Part shown: piece after piece, positions 35,637-47,345 of the stretch
Position numbering within the stretch: position 1 is the stretch's first letter
Layout: each line of letters begins with the position of its first letter
Translations under genes and position numbers: made by a program
Notes under the pieces: generated by a model
Told to the model about the DNA's origin: nothing
What the model saw: only the letters and a program-made list of their open reading frames with translations
Databases searched by the model: none
From: Straminergon stramineum
Taxonomy: Eukaryota; Streptophyta; Bryopsida; Hypnales; Calliergonaceae
Assembly: GCA_963920665.1 (NCBI GenBank)
Contig: OY987263.1
Location: 37,188,547 to 37,252,546 of the forward strand
Direction: 5' to 3'
DNA: 64,000 bases

Positions 35637-35986
35637 GGGCCTCTTGCCATGTGAGTTGGGCTAGTAGAAAAAGCACTAAAAGACAAGAAGTGAACTTAGG
35701 GCTTCATGCCATGTGAATCGGGCGGACAAAGTTCCCCATGGAAGCTACAATGTCAAAAAAGAATTTGTAGTGCTATGTGGACTAGGTGGGTGGGGAGATA
35801 TTGAGTGAAAATTCCACATGTAATGATTCCCATCAAGTTGACCAATCTCCACCAATGGACTTGTCCATTGATCATCGATGAACCTTGAAATTTGACTTCT
35901 TTGCTCACTGACAACAAGACAATCGGTGTTCACTTCTTGTCTTTTAGTGCTTTTTCTACCAGTCCAACTCACATAGCAAGAGGCCC
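35637..35986. repeat. Near-perfect 59-bp inverted repeat with 232-bp spacer
   Basis: The arms 35637-35695 and 35928-35986 are reverse complements at 56 of 59 positions, with the inner 32 bp identical (for example AAAGCACTAAAAGACAAGAA). The spacer begins with a diverged direct copy of the outer arm (GCCATGTGAATCGGGC). It could be a young miniature element or a transcribed foldback. No target duplication is obvious. Confidence 0.75.
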
Positions 35987-36065
35987 TTAAAACCTTTTTG
36001 CAAGGGAGTGAAAAGCGAAATAAGTTATTCATCCCCAATTTCAGCAACCTTGTACACTACATCAA

Positions 36066-36238
36066 GAAAGTACCCCCCATTGAAACAATATTGTTTCAAT
36101 GGTTTCACAGTCCACTATTGAAAATATATTATTAATGTACAAAAGTAGTACTGTAAGAATATAGTTTCAATGGAATGCACTATTCTCACTGAAAACTATA
36201 TTGTTGCAACAGTACTAAGACAGTGGGGGGCTAGTTCC
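36066..36238. mobile_element. Short copy of the CCCCCC-ended foldback element
   Basis: The ends GAAAGTACCCCCC and GGGGGGCTAGTTCC are imperfect inverted repeats. The interior starts with the palindrome GAAACAATATTGTTTC, then ATGGTTTCACAGTCCACTA. It matches the copy at 49871-50123 but lacks about 75 bp of the right arm, so it is an internal-deletion derivative. Confidence 0.75.
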
Positions 36239-36888
36239 GCTGTAAGTCCGTCTCTTCATCTTAGTGGATGAGAAATGGCATATCAACTTTTTGCCCAGAT
36301 TCTTGGAGATGGGAATCCTGGTTTAAAAAAATTCATTAAATTTTCATTAAATTTTTCATAAATTTGGAACTTCAATGGTATTTTTAGAATCAATCTGGTC
36401 ACTTTGTTCCAGTTATTTTTTAAGGGTTGAGTGGAGACCTGCAAAAAGTTGGGTTTTTTTAACTGGAAGAAATGGCAGATTCTGTACAGGCACACGTGTG
36501 GGTGAACAAGGTCCAAGTGTTCGGGAGAGGGATCAAAAGTAAAGTGCTAAACTAACGAACTACTCTACCGTACCCAGTTTTGGGGGTCAGCATCTCCTCC
36601 CAAATATTTTATTTTAAGTTGGAAAACAGTTGAAAAAAAGTAGGTTCACGGTAGGTGCCTAAAATAGAGATATTTTGCAAGATTCTTTTTTTTCCATCCA
36701 TATAAATGAAAAAATAGTTTTAGCAAATTTTGAGGGGCATGTGATATTAGTATTACTTTATGTTAACTTTGATGAGACACAACACTCAATAGAAGGATTT
36801 CAAAAGAAATGATGTGCTTGACGGCGCCGGGTGTGTTCTTTCATTCGTACTTTGGGGAGTATGCACATGATAGAGTTGAAGTTATTGT
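36239..36888. other. Intergenic sequence, nothing recognised
   Basis: No gene or bounded repeat is supported. Confidence 0.5.
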
Positions 36889-36892
36889 TTAA

Positions 36893-37804
36893 CCCCTCAA
36901 TATATTTGACTATATTTTCACCAAAAATACTCTACAACTGCCATTTTTAGCACAAGTACCAAATTTTAGAAAAAAACATTTTTGGACACATGTAATCATA
37001 GGATTTTGTAGTATGTTGGATTGAGAAGATGTGGAAAACATTTCAGAAATTTCCACCCTACATATTGTAAGATACTAGCATTTGAATTGATGAAAATCTT
37101 TTCTTGGGCCCTACAAAAAAACCGGTCGCATTTCTATGAAAAAATGTCCTAAATGGTGGTGCTTCTTTGGATTCATTCTTCAAGGCAAGTTGGCTACATG
37201 CTTGAAATTTTTTGGATCATTTGGAATTGTACAACATATAGAAAAAATTACTAAGTAGAAAGATGTAGATAATGATTCAAAATGCAAAATTGTTATCAAT
37301 TTATTTATGGAATTATAAAATTCCAATACCAATGGTTCTAGTGTTTTAATAAACACTCTACACCTAATTATTTTTATTATTTTTTTCAAAAATATTGAAA
37401 ATTGAGTAAAGTAAAGGACTTCAAAGTTTATTTTAGAGTAGAAATTCCATAGCAAACTAAAACTCCTCATAACTTTCATCTCATTGATTAAAATGGAATG
37501 ATTCAGATCTTTTCACAAACATATAAATCAAGAAAACCAATTTTAAATTTTAATTTCTGAAAAAAATGATTTTTAAAGAATTTTTTTGAGCTACCTAGGC
37601 TATCCACCTAGTAATGAAAATGACATATCATGTAATAAATTTTTAACCATGTAGTCAAAATTTATGAAAATTTTCAGGCCTTAAAGCTACTCCTTGGGCA
37701 CATGTTGTGTAAAAATTTCAAAGAAAAAAATAAAAACTCCATTCATAGTGAGCTGCCCTAAAGTTACTATGTTGCCAAAAAATGCAATTGGGGGTTTAGG
37801 GGGG
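36893..37804 (-). mobile_element. TTAA-flanked element E (about 912 bp)
   Basis: The left junction is TTAA (36889-36892) then CCCCTCAAT. The right end is GGTTTAGGGGGG followed by TAAG, a decayed TTAA. It is a direct relative of element C over most of its length and an inverted relative of D. Confidence 0.75.
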
Positions 37805-38907
37805 TAAGTGTTTGATTTTGGACAAAAAACAATCAATAGCAAACAAACAACCAAGCAGATTTTATTTTATAAAGCAATAAGGTGTCCCACAGGCTATAAA
37901 ATCTTTTGGTACTTCAATGGACTCAAAGTTTCAAGGGTGGGACACATATTTTGATTCTGAGATGGAGTTGGCTCAATGCAAATAGATCATATACAACTAT
38001 TAGTTTTTGTCATACCAAAAAAGTGCAAAGTTGAACAAGAATTTAAATGGAATGTAGTGAATGTGAGCCAAAGAGGAATTGCAAACAAAACTATACCATC
38101 ACTTTTCAAATACCTCTTATGTATAAATATGATAGTTTTTGCTTTTGTTAACCTTTAAGAGTCCATCATTTTTTAACTTTTCAATTTTAGGAAAATGTCC
38201 TTTAATCCAAATTGAAACCAAAGATATAAATATCCATATTTATTTTTAGTCCAGTTTCATCACCATTTTGAATCACGTGAAAATTATGAGTATCAAGTGG
38301 GATGTGGATATTTGAAATGTTTGGTGCAACAACAAAAATTTGGCCACTTGATAATCTAAATTTTTAATCTAGTTATCATAGTTATTTATTTCAAGTGTTT
38401 CTAATGCATACAATCTTGCATCTAATCCAAAACAATTTCATTCTAAATGTCATTTTGTCATTCAAGAATAAGAAAGGCAAAAAATGAGCAAGATCGTTCC
38501 TTTTTTTATGACCTACTTTGCATCACTAGCTAAATTTATCCAACCATTTATTTAGTATTCATCTTGATTAAATTCAAAAGCATTTAAAATGAATGTCTTT
38601 ATAAACATTAAATTTTGACTCCAAAGGGCAATCATTTTGAATGGTTAAGGATTAAAAGGTGGAAACATGACTAAAATAAGCATCCCTATTATTTGTAAAA
38701 TTGCTACAATCTATTGCAATGGCTACACACAAATATTTGGAGATGAAACTATCTCTTGTAATATTCGCAAACAATAGATAGAACCGGTTATAAACACAAA
38801 TGAATTTTCATGACTTTATATTAATATGTTTTTCTTTCATGTCATGCAAAGGTATACAATGTATTTCTAAAATGCATGTGAAGTCTTTAGGGGATACATA
38901 CATTTTT
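37805..38907. other. AT-rich intergenic sequence
   Basis: No gene is seen. TTAACCTTTAAGAGTCC at 38148 resembles an isolated end of the TTAA-flanked family, without an identified partner end. Confidence 0.45.
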
Positions 38908-39240
38908 TTAACCCCTAGAAGTTTTGTCAAACTTTAAGAGATTCAATAGTAAAGACTAAAATTTGTAATCTTGTGTGGTAGGTAAAAAAGAAAAAAAGAA
39001 AAAAAGAAAAAATTTGAATTGCCCAAAGAAGCTATTTGTATTTGTTCAATAAAAACTAAAAAAATTCAATAGTAAATAATGAAATTTGTAATCTTGTGAC
39101 AAGTTAAAAACAAACAAAAGCAAAAAGAATATGTTTGAGTCGCCCTAAGAAGCTCTTTTTTAATTGTTCAGAGAATGCTTTAAAAAGTTCAATAGTAAAA
39201 TTGAAATTGTAATCTTAAGACAAGTTTGAAAAAATGTAGC
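38908..39240 (+). repeat. Tandem repeat array, about 110-120-bp units (three units)
   Basis: Units start near 38942, 39063 and 39185. Each has TTCAATAGTAAA, AAATTTGTAATCTTGTG, (G)ACAAGTTAAAAA and TGAATTGCCC-AAGAAGCT. The array is preceded by TTAA and CCCCTAGAAG (38908), a TTAA-family end. It is the inverted counterpart of 35241-35540. An AAAAAAAG microsatellite lies in the first unit (38990-39012). Confidence 0.7.
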
Positions 39241-39857
39241 ACCATAGCTTGAGGTCAACTTTGGCACATTTTTGTTGAATAATCATTTAAAATTGGAAGG
39301 ATTGATTCAATAGTTCATTTTAGTTATTACTAATTTATTTGGCAATTATTAAATAGTCTTTTTGTACTTTCAGCAACCCATCAAATAATCTTGGAAGCTA
39401 AATGGTTTTCCTCATTGCACAAGAAAATGATAGTCATAGCTTCCAACGAAGTCATTACTTTTCATAGTGTCCTTGCTTTGATGTAAAGTTAGAGGAATGA
39501 TTTTGGATTCCACATTATTTTCATAGACAAGTCATGGGATTATGATGTAGATGTATCTTTTCCAACATTTTGACTTTCTCTGTGTTTAATTTCTTTGAAT
39601 TTATCAAAATGGAGTATTAATTTCCAAAACCATTAGTCTTCAAAATTTCAATTATTCTTTGGTGAAGGTGACCTTAACATAATAAACAAGTACCAAAGTC
39701 TTGAGAGACTTTGTGCCTACAACATTGTCTTGCTTTTTGAGTAAGGTCCTACACAAATGTTCACATAGTAGCTTTTGCCAATGCAAAACCTCCATCCCTT
39801 TGCTTTAGAGCCAAAAAATTCATAAAACATATTGAAATTGCAAATAGTTTTGAGTTC

Positions 39858-39966
39858 CACTAGTAGAAAAATATGTCCTAAATGACTATCCTAAAGGACT
39901 GAAAGTATCCACAGATTCATTTGCAGTCATTTAGGACAATCTTTGATAGCCATTTTTCTACTAGTG
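39858..39966. mobile_element. 109-bp CACTA-type miniature element
   Basis: The terminal inverted repeats are CACTAGTAGAAAAAT and its complement. A second inverted pair (GTCCTAAATGACT) lies just inside. A 3-bp direct duplication, TTC, flanks it (39855-39857 and 39967-39969). CACTA-like ends with a 3-bp target duplication are the signature of the CACTA (En/Spm) superfamily. It is too short to encode anything. Confidence 0.8.
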
Positions 39967-39969
39967 TTC

Positions 39970-41559
39970 CAAAATGAACCAAACAAATGCACCCACAAAG
40001 CTCCCAAAGCTCGTATTCTTTTGCAAACCAACATCCTTGGATTGCCCTCACAAATTAGTTTGCACAACGATTGTCCTTGTTTGAAATGCATCCTAATATA
40101 GAAGGGCAATGGGTGTATAATAAAGACATAGATCGCCCATTCAAAGAATTTTGCATAGTGGCATAAATATATGTTTGTTTGTTTTTCATTTTGCAAGTAT
40201 ATTTAACGTTATATTCTTATACAATCTCAATCAAGCATACCAAATTTCAATATAAAACCAAACCAAACTTCATTTATAGTGAATTCTTTTTAGTTAAATT
40301 TTATGATTTTACATGATAATTTGCTAAATATCATTAGTGATGAATTTTCACAATTCAATTATGTCAATAAGAGGTGTATCTTTCATGTTAGGAAGATTAA
40401 ACCATCCAAGGTTGGTGCATTTTTGAATCAACACATGAGAGTCCCATCATCTTCAAGAAACCTTGAAGTTATATTTCAATCCACAAGCATCAAATACATT
40501 TGATTTGATTCGTCTATACGAAAGTACTTATGCAGAATTTGATGCCACAATTAAATATTTCCTCTATAATAGTATTATTTGATCATCATGGAAACCAATA
40601 AGACTAAGAGACATCTTAAAATCTAGAAATCATATACACAATAATCTTGGTTACTTATGCCTATGCAATTATTCTGAATCCATATTAAGTCCTTAGTGTT
40701 TAAATCCTTTCTTGAATTTTTTCATATTTTTTTTTACGTCTTTATTAATAAATTTTATTTACCTCAATTTCATCATATAGAGTATTTTTTTTAATTTAAA
40801 AAAAAAGTTAGCATTAGTTTAGATGAATGAAAAGTTTTGGTCACAAAAGCTCCTAGAACGTCTTTGTTCATCATCCCAAATTTGGACATTGGAGTACTAT
40901 GAGGTTAAGAGCAAAGACTACTAATTCTATCAAACCTAGCTAATTCACTTAACAAGTGCTACAAGCGTTCAATCTAATCAAAAAAAGCTTATGACTTGTA
41001 CCAAATATTACAAAAGACAACTTCAAAATAAAAAAATTTGGTTGTCTAAATGACAAACTCCATCAATTTTGGGTTGTCGCACTAGACAACCTCAAAGTGG
41101 TGGTCAAGGGAAAGTAAAAATTGACAATATACAAGTTGTCAAACTCCTTAGCTTTAGCTTGGGTGTCCTATCCTTTAGATATCTTTTTGTAGCTCTTTAG
41201 CATTTCATATTTGACCCATATTTAGACTTTTGAGTAATCTTTCAAGTTCAAGAAGAAGAAAATAGGACAAGGTGTTGCAATATCTTTGAACTTTTAAATA
41301 AGGTAGAAACACCTAAAACCTTCAAAGTAAGAAATTTAGCATAGTTGGAGTTTCTTTTTCCTAGAAAAATATTTTTGTAGTATTAACAATTAAAAATTAT
41401 GAATTTAAAAAAATTAAATTAAATTCTTTGAATATGACATGTATGAATTTTCAAAGTCGGAGCTACCTAGGCCTTTAAAACCATTGCATAGCAAAATCTA
41501 AAAACCAAAATCTGTAAAATATTGGCAATCAACCAATCAAAGTTGAGGATGGGGTCAGT
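39970..41559. other. AT-rich intergenic sequence, nothing recognised
   Basis: No gene or defined repeat is supported. Confidence 0.5.
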
Positions 41560-41563
41560 TTAA

Positions 41564-42512
41564 CCCCTAAATGCCCTAGGGGACCAGAAGTGTCTTCACA
41601 TAGTTTCAAGTCCAATACAAAGTGTTGTAACTTTTGCATCCCCTTGTCTGAATTCAATAAAACTTGTTGTGAAATTTGCGCTCTTTCTTCTACTTCGTGT
41701 GGTAAAATTTACAAATCAATCCAAGGTTAATTGATTTTTAGGAAGCCAATCGAAGTTTATAGGTTCAATTTGAGTTCACCAAACTACATTTGATGGCTAC
41801 AACTTCAGGGGCTTGTATTTTCTTTGTCCAATGTTTTTTTTCAATAAAATTTGTTGAATTATGTTTTCCTTGAAGTCTAGTTATTGTGATAAAATTTTCA
41901 TGTCAATACAAGATGTTTTGAATGTCTAGGAGAAATTTGAAGTTCAATATCCGGTCATTTTTGGATTACAATGAACTTAAAAAAATCTGTTTCTTCTTCA
42001 TACAATGTTCATTTTTGACAAATGTTTTTGGAAATGTTGCAGATACTTGTCATTCCAAGAAGTTAGAAGTGATTGAGAAGCATTTTAGTAGAGGGAGGTT
42101 CATCCTTCTATGTGTTTTTTGCACCTTTTTTGTACTATTTTTTACATTTCAAGGCCATTTTGCAGACACAATGAATCAATAGAATGATATTTTTTTCACC
42201 AATGTGTTTGTATGTTGGTTTTGTATCACTTTATATACTAAAGTTTTTTCATTTGAGTAGCTTTAGCAATCAAATTTCACCTCCAAATGTGCTGCTAGAA
42301 AAATTTCAACATAATTTTTCAACACTAAAACATTATAATCTTGAAATTTATGTAGCCAAATGGCTCCAAATTTCCTTCATGTCATCTACAACACAATACA
42401 TACACTACAATATTGTATGGTTGAGATTTCTATACCTTAGTGACATTTACATCTATAACACTTCAAAAACAATGATGTTTTTAGACCTAAAAAGGCCTTG
42501 GACTTTTAGGGG
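41564..42512 (+). mobile_element. TTAA-flanked element F (949 bp)
   Basis: TTAA lies at 41560-41563 and 42513-42516. The ends are CCCCTAAATGCCC and GGACTTTTAGGGG. The right-hand 30 bp (AAGGCCTTGGACTTTTAGGGG region) match the ends of B and G. Much of the interior differs from the A, B and G group, so it may be a separate subfamily using the same ends. Confidence 0.7.
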
Positions 42513-42539
42513 TTAATGACACTTTGGGGGTACACTTTA

Positions 42540-43304
42540 ATGGAAGTCTACTATGCAAGAGTGAGTACAGGGACGGGCTTTGGGTGTTTTCACCTCAAAT
42601 GAATGAAAACTGAACTAATGAAACTGCACACAAGCCTGACGGAATGTGTTCCTAGTCCCACAGTAGTTTCTACACCAACGATTACTGCTGCTAAGTAACA
42701 GCTACAGCTCATGTGCATTGCTGACAGTTTGGTGGCGTTACAAAGTTGCAGTATATCATCTGGTTCCTAGCAGCACCCAAGTACCCCTGCACTGGCATCG
42801 AACAATCGAATGTCCCCATCCCCTTTAGCAAAGGAACAAACAAGTCTGATGAGATATTCAGGATATCGGAGGGACCTTCTCAGCAGATGACCGAAGAAGA
42901 AAATGAGACAGGCCATACAGTATAGAGGAAGATAAAGCCATCATTCGTACTGTTGCATCGTTAGTGCTCATGTTTACTAACAGGAGTACAATCATTTGTG
43001 GTCCGAGCTAGCAAATAGCTCAAATGACCATGACAAAGCTTGCATTCAAAGATTTACAAACACCAATGAGGAATATGGGATAAGGCTCTAGCGCAGAGTC
43101 CCTTAAAACTAGAACAGCAAGACATTTCTAAGGATGTCATCACGCCGTGATAAATAAGCCTCATCTTAAGATAACCTTCAAACCTAATCAAGTAGTCCGT
43201 GTTACCAGAGAGTGGTGGAGCAATCTTTGGAGCATCTCTCGAGAGTTCCATCTTCAACGTACTTCGCCTTCAAGATTCCTCATTACCAACTCTCTGATTA
43301 ACCT
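42540..43304 (-). other. Downstream flank of the PDI gene
   Basis: Composition becomes clearly less AT-rich from about 42540, as around all three genes. This stretch lies directly 3' of the PDI stop codon and probably contains its 3' untranslated region. I cannot place a polyadenylation site with confidence. Confidence 0.4.
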
Positions 43305-46300
43305 TCATTGTTTACTAGCAATAGATGATAAGATGTTCTTCTTTACGGTAAACTCGTCCACCTTGTTGGGACTAACCGACTGCACAGCCCAGAAAAAGGC
43401 GAGTAAGTTCAAAAGAATAATTGATGAAAGTCAAGATTTGAAATACGTAATATTTAAAGGACCAATACTATTCAACAGTTGAATTCAAGGAACTGGAGGC
43501 AAATTACTCCAAAACTAAGCCGCTTTACTGGGGACCGAGCCTAAAAAATAATAATTTCTGAGCAAACCTATTGGCAAAGAGCTTGGAAATGGTCTCCCTT
43601 AACCAATAAGGGTGCTCAGAATTTTTGTATTTTCTTGGGTTGGCTCCAGCAAAATACAGTCCAAGTATCAAACAACATAGAAGACAGACTTTATTGCAGC
43701 TTTGAAAACTTACCCCCGACAAAATGCGAGCAAGTCTATCTGCTTCCTTCTTTGCATAGCCCTCTCCCTTAGAAATAATGCTTTTGAAAGCCTTCAGATA
43801 CACTTGTCCATACCTGCACCGCAAAACCGTCAGGAGATGGGACTAAAGATACGATTTACAGTATTCTCAAATTCCGTAACCTACTGGTGATTTGAATGCC
43901 GGGTTAGCAAACTTGAATAAGAATGAACACGAGCTTGTAAACATACCCCGCTGCTTTGCCTTCAAGACTGGCAGCTGTCTCCTCTCCCTTGACGAGAATG
44001 TCACCACGCTCCTCAGGTTTAGCAGCCAAAAATTCAGTAAGTACCTCGTCAAAAGCTGACAAAATACCAGCCTGCAAACAAGACAACGTCAGGAGGTAAT
44101 CTACGATGTAAAACTCAAATACCTCGACAATCTAGCATTACTTGTGACATGTAAAACCTTGAAGAAATTGAAACAACAAATAAAAAAAGTAGGCATACGT
44201 CATCGCTCAAGGCTCCAGAGGGAGTGCGGGAAGTTCCAGCTTTTTTGTTGAAGAACTCCACAAATGAATTCAAATCCCGACCACCGTCATAATCTTCACC
44301 GTCCTTGTTTTCCTTTGGAAAGAATTTCAAAGTGGGATAACCAGACACTCCGAACCTGCCGTAGTCAAAACACATCTAACATCAATTAACCCTGATCAAG
44401 TGTCGGAACAGTTCAAGATGCCTATTTCACCATTGGGATCACATGAAGGACTGAAAAGAGACCTCGAGATTCAGATATTAACATGAGCAAACATTTCATT
44501 TGGCTCCTCTACATTTTCTAACCACTTGCAACTGAAATGAAACCTTCAGTTTGAACACGTCGTGGAAACAAGCATGGGGACAGTTATAATCTCTCCGTAC
44601 CTTGAACCAAGTTCCTTGTGAGCATCGGCATCAACATTGGCAACCACAACATCCTTTTCTGACTTAAATGCGGCAGCAACTTTTTCATAGACCTGAACAG
44701 CAACAAAAGAACACATCATTATTTTCTGTTTAATGACGATTCACACACAAAATGCGCAACTGTGCATCTTAGGGTGTGATAGGCACATACAAAACAACAA
44801 CAATAGATACTATTTTCTAAACCCTTTGTCAAATGGTTACCTAATTCATCATGTAGCTACAAATTCAATATATTTTAGCATTACAATACAATTTTCGACT
44901 CAATCTTCTGCACGGGTCATATACAAAGAGATACAGAAGCAGATCTTACAGGGGCTAGACTTTTGCAGTGGCCACACCTGCCAAAAGCAGAGCATCGGTC
45001 ATCGAGGATCAGTCATGAGAATAGAACCGAACCAAATCAGAAGGCAAAAACATGAAAATACTGGTCAAGTGTGTTTCTACGGCGAAGTATAACACAAAAG
45101 CGGTCAGTAAATCTCTGCTAACAATCCCAATCATAGCGCATGATACTTTGCAAGAGGTCTGAAGAGCATCTATGAGTTGTTATGGTCATGAAGGGAACAA
45201 ACACTTCACTATACAATGACAATAAAGACAATGCCATTGAGTGCAACGTTACAGACTTCAAGCAGTCATCGTACCATGGAGCGTAGAATTCGACAAGGAC
45301 GTCCTTTGTGCGATCCAACACGACCTTGTCGAAGTTCGATGGGGTGAGTACCACCACTTCTGAAGAAGCTGAAGTCACCTTCCCTCTGGTACCTGCAGAC
45401 ATTAAAAATATTCAAAAACTCAAATACCGAGATCTCCTCGACTGGTGAAAGTGACTACAGAGCTTTAGACGATATCAAGTTCCTCAATATGGATAAGTAA
45501 TTTCACCTGCTTCTATGTTGACGAATTCTAAAAGTGCATCTGTTGTGCGACCTCCTGAGTAACTGGTACAAACAATTCTTACCGGTCAGAATTACCACTG
45601 TCGATAGAATTCCTAACACTCCTACAATTCCAAGTATAAACTCTTCAAATCCTTTTTCATACAGAACACAGAATTCGAACAGAAACACAGTTGTATATAA
45701 TAACTGATACTCACTCTTTAGGTTCCAGAGATCCCTTAGGAAACCACTTGATCGTTGGGAACCCTTGAATACCGAACTTACTGCACACCGCTTTGTGATC
45801 ATCACAATCCACCTGCGACAAGAACCATTCGAGGTATCATCACTGTTACATCACCTCAAAATAGCTCGTACAGCAAGAGCCTGCCATGAATCAAACCCCA
45901 AACACGATACAATAAAATTTACTGTAGTGGGAAAGACACCAGGATTAGGTTGTAAGTTTTCGAATTTTGGTGTCCACATATTGAAAATTCCAAAGTCGAT
46001 AAGTCTAACAACAATGCATGGAAAATTGGAATGCTAAACTCTAACAAATCACACAGCAGGCCATATGAAAGAAAGATTATGAACATTTCAAATTAAGAGC
46101 TCCTACCTTGGCTATCAAAACGCCTTTCTGTCCCTTCAGCGCTTCACCTAGCTTCTCGTACTCCGGGGCCAACTTCTTACAGTGTCCACACCTGTAAAAC
46201 ATTATCAAAAACACATCAATCAATATCCTGAACACCAAAAAACTCATAATTCGTCGACTCCTACTAGTAGTTCCAAGAATACACCAATAAAAGTCTTAAT

Positions 46301-47036
46301 TAGATAATTCTATGCAATCAAATTAAAAATTAATAAAAATTAATAGAGCATCTAATAATCGAATTCACTGCAAAAACAGTTAAAGATATCTGTTCCTCCT
46401 CTGAGTTAACTCAGACAGTAACACATATAAGAGAGAAACACTTAAACAAATTAAGAAATCCTTATTCATACAAACCTATACATTAAGAAGCTGTGATCAA
46501 GAAAATCCAGTTCTTTTTTTGAGATAATGACTTCATTTACATATCCGATTACAAACACAACATAAATCAAAACAAAGTCAACCAAGAGCAGAGTATGAAT
46601 GAATAAAATAAAATTCCTTGTACAAACTCCTGCAAAATTTTCGGCAGTAATTAGGACAAGAGATATCCAAGGCTGCCAATACACACACAACAGATCCGCG
46701 AACCTCATCACAACATAGTCTCTCAAGAAAAATCAGCTACCCTGTCCACCAGGCTTTATTTCATTTTCCCAAAGCATTACCGACAAACAAAAAAACCAGA
46801 AGCAATGCCAGATCCAGAGCCTCCGATCGCCAACCACAACCCTCGACCAAACCAAACCACGACACTCACCAAGGCGCGTAAAACTCCACAAGCGCGGCCC
46901 TCTCCCCGCCAACATACTCCTCAAAATTGGTCGCCGTGAGCACCGTGACGTGCTCATCCGCGGCTTGAGACGACGACGGCAGGAACACCGTCAGAGCGAG
47001 GACAACCAAAACGCACACGAACTTCAACATCGCCAT
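43305..47036 (-). CDS. PDIL2-1: Protein disulfide isomerase, PDIL2-1 type (11 exons)
   Basis: Catalyses disulfide formation and rearrangement in proteins folding in the endoplasmic reticulum. Exons in transcript order: 46870-47036, 46107-46191, 45715-45812, 45507-45562, 45275-45392, 44950-44977, 44601-44692, 44199-44355, 43947-44071, 43714-43813 and 43305-43379. They splice with GT-AG borders into 366 unbroken codons. Residues 1-26 form a signal peptide ending SSSQAA. Thioredoxin domain a has CGHC at 57-60 and cis-proline in GFPT (P103). Domain a' has CGHC at 176-179 and cis-proline in GYPT (P222). The helical ERp29-like C-terminal domain runs from about 268 ([10 protein letters not shown]) to [10 protein letters not shown] and the end, ...IASKQ. 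There is no KDEL, as is usual for this plant subgroup. Length matches the family (about 360). ATG at 47034-47036 is the first in-frame start and gives the signal peptide. The gene appears fully functional. Confidence 0.96.
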
Positions 47037-47345
47037 AGCTTCTCACTCGTGATCGCTTCGCAACTTTGGTATTTGAGCTTCAGAAGAAGCTCTTCTGCGT
47101 GATATGAAGGAGGGGAGGAGACGAGAACCCTAAGGTAAGTCGTGAAAGAACGCGCGGGGATGGGGTCGCAGGCGGTGACTGGGTTCGGCCACTCTCAGGT
47201 CGCCATGTCGGATTACTGACGTGGTTTTCTCTGGGAAAGGGAAGGTTGTTCGGAAGCACGGGCGCGTGGGCGGAAGGGGAAGGGGAAGGGGAAGGGACAA
47301 AACTATTCGTCTTCTTGGTCGCCTTGTCTCCGTATGAGTCAAATC
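47037..47345 (-). promoter_or_regulatory. PDI promoter and 5' leader with UPR-like element
   Basis: The sequence just upstream of the PDI start is GC-rich and unlike the AT-rich DNA beyond about 47345. TGACGTGG at 47217-47224 (plus-strand reading), about 180 bp before the ATG, fits the plant unfolded-protein-response element (TGACGTGR) bound by ER-stress bZIP factors. That suits a PDI gene. A GGAAGG tandem run lies at about 47275-47297. I cannot locate the transcription start. Confidence 0.5.

Noticed and set aside
29186..42516. PIF/Harbinger (TTA target) or Tc1/mariner (TA target) as the source of the CCCC-ended family
   Set aside because: With a TTA target the right side would need GGGGT followed by TTA, which is not seen. 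With a TA target the constant outer T and A would be unexplained. TTAA fits all well-preserved copies, though only genome-wide data can settle it.
43525..43824. Alternative C-terminus for PDI by reading through the intron after exon 10
   Set aside because: The read-through gives a sequence unlike the family, whereas splicing to 43379 gives the expected [10 protein letters not shown]...NILS ending.
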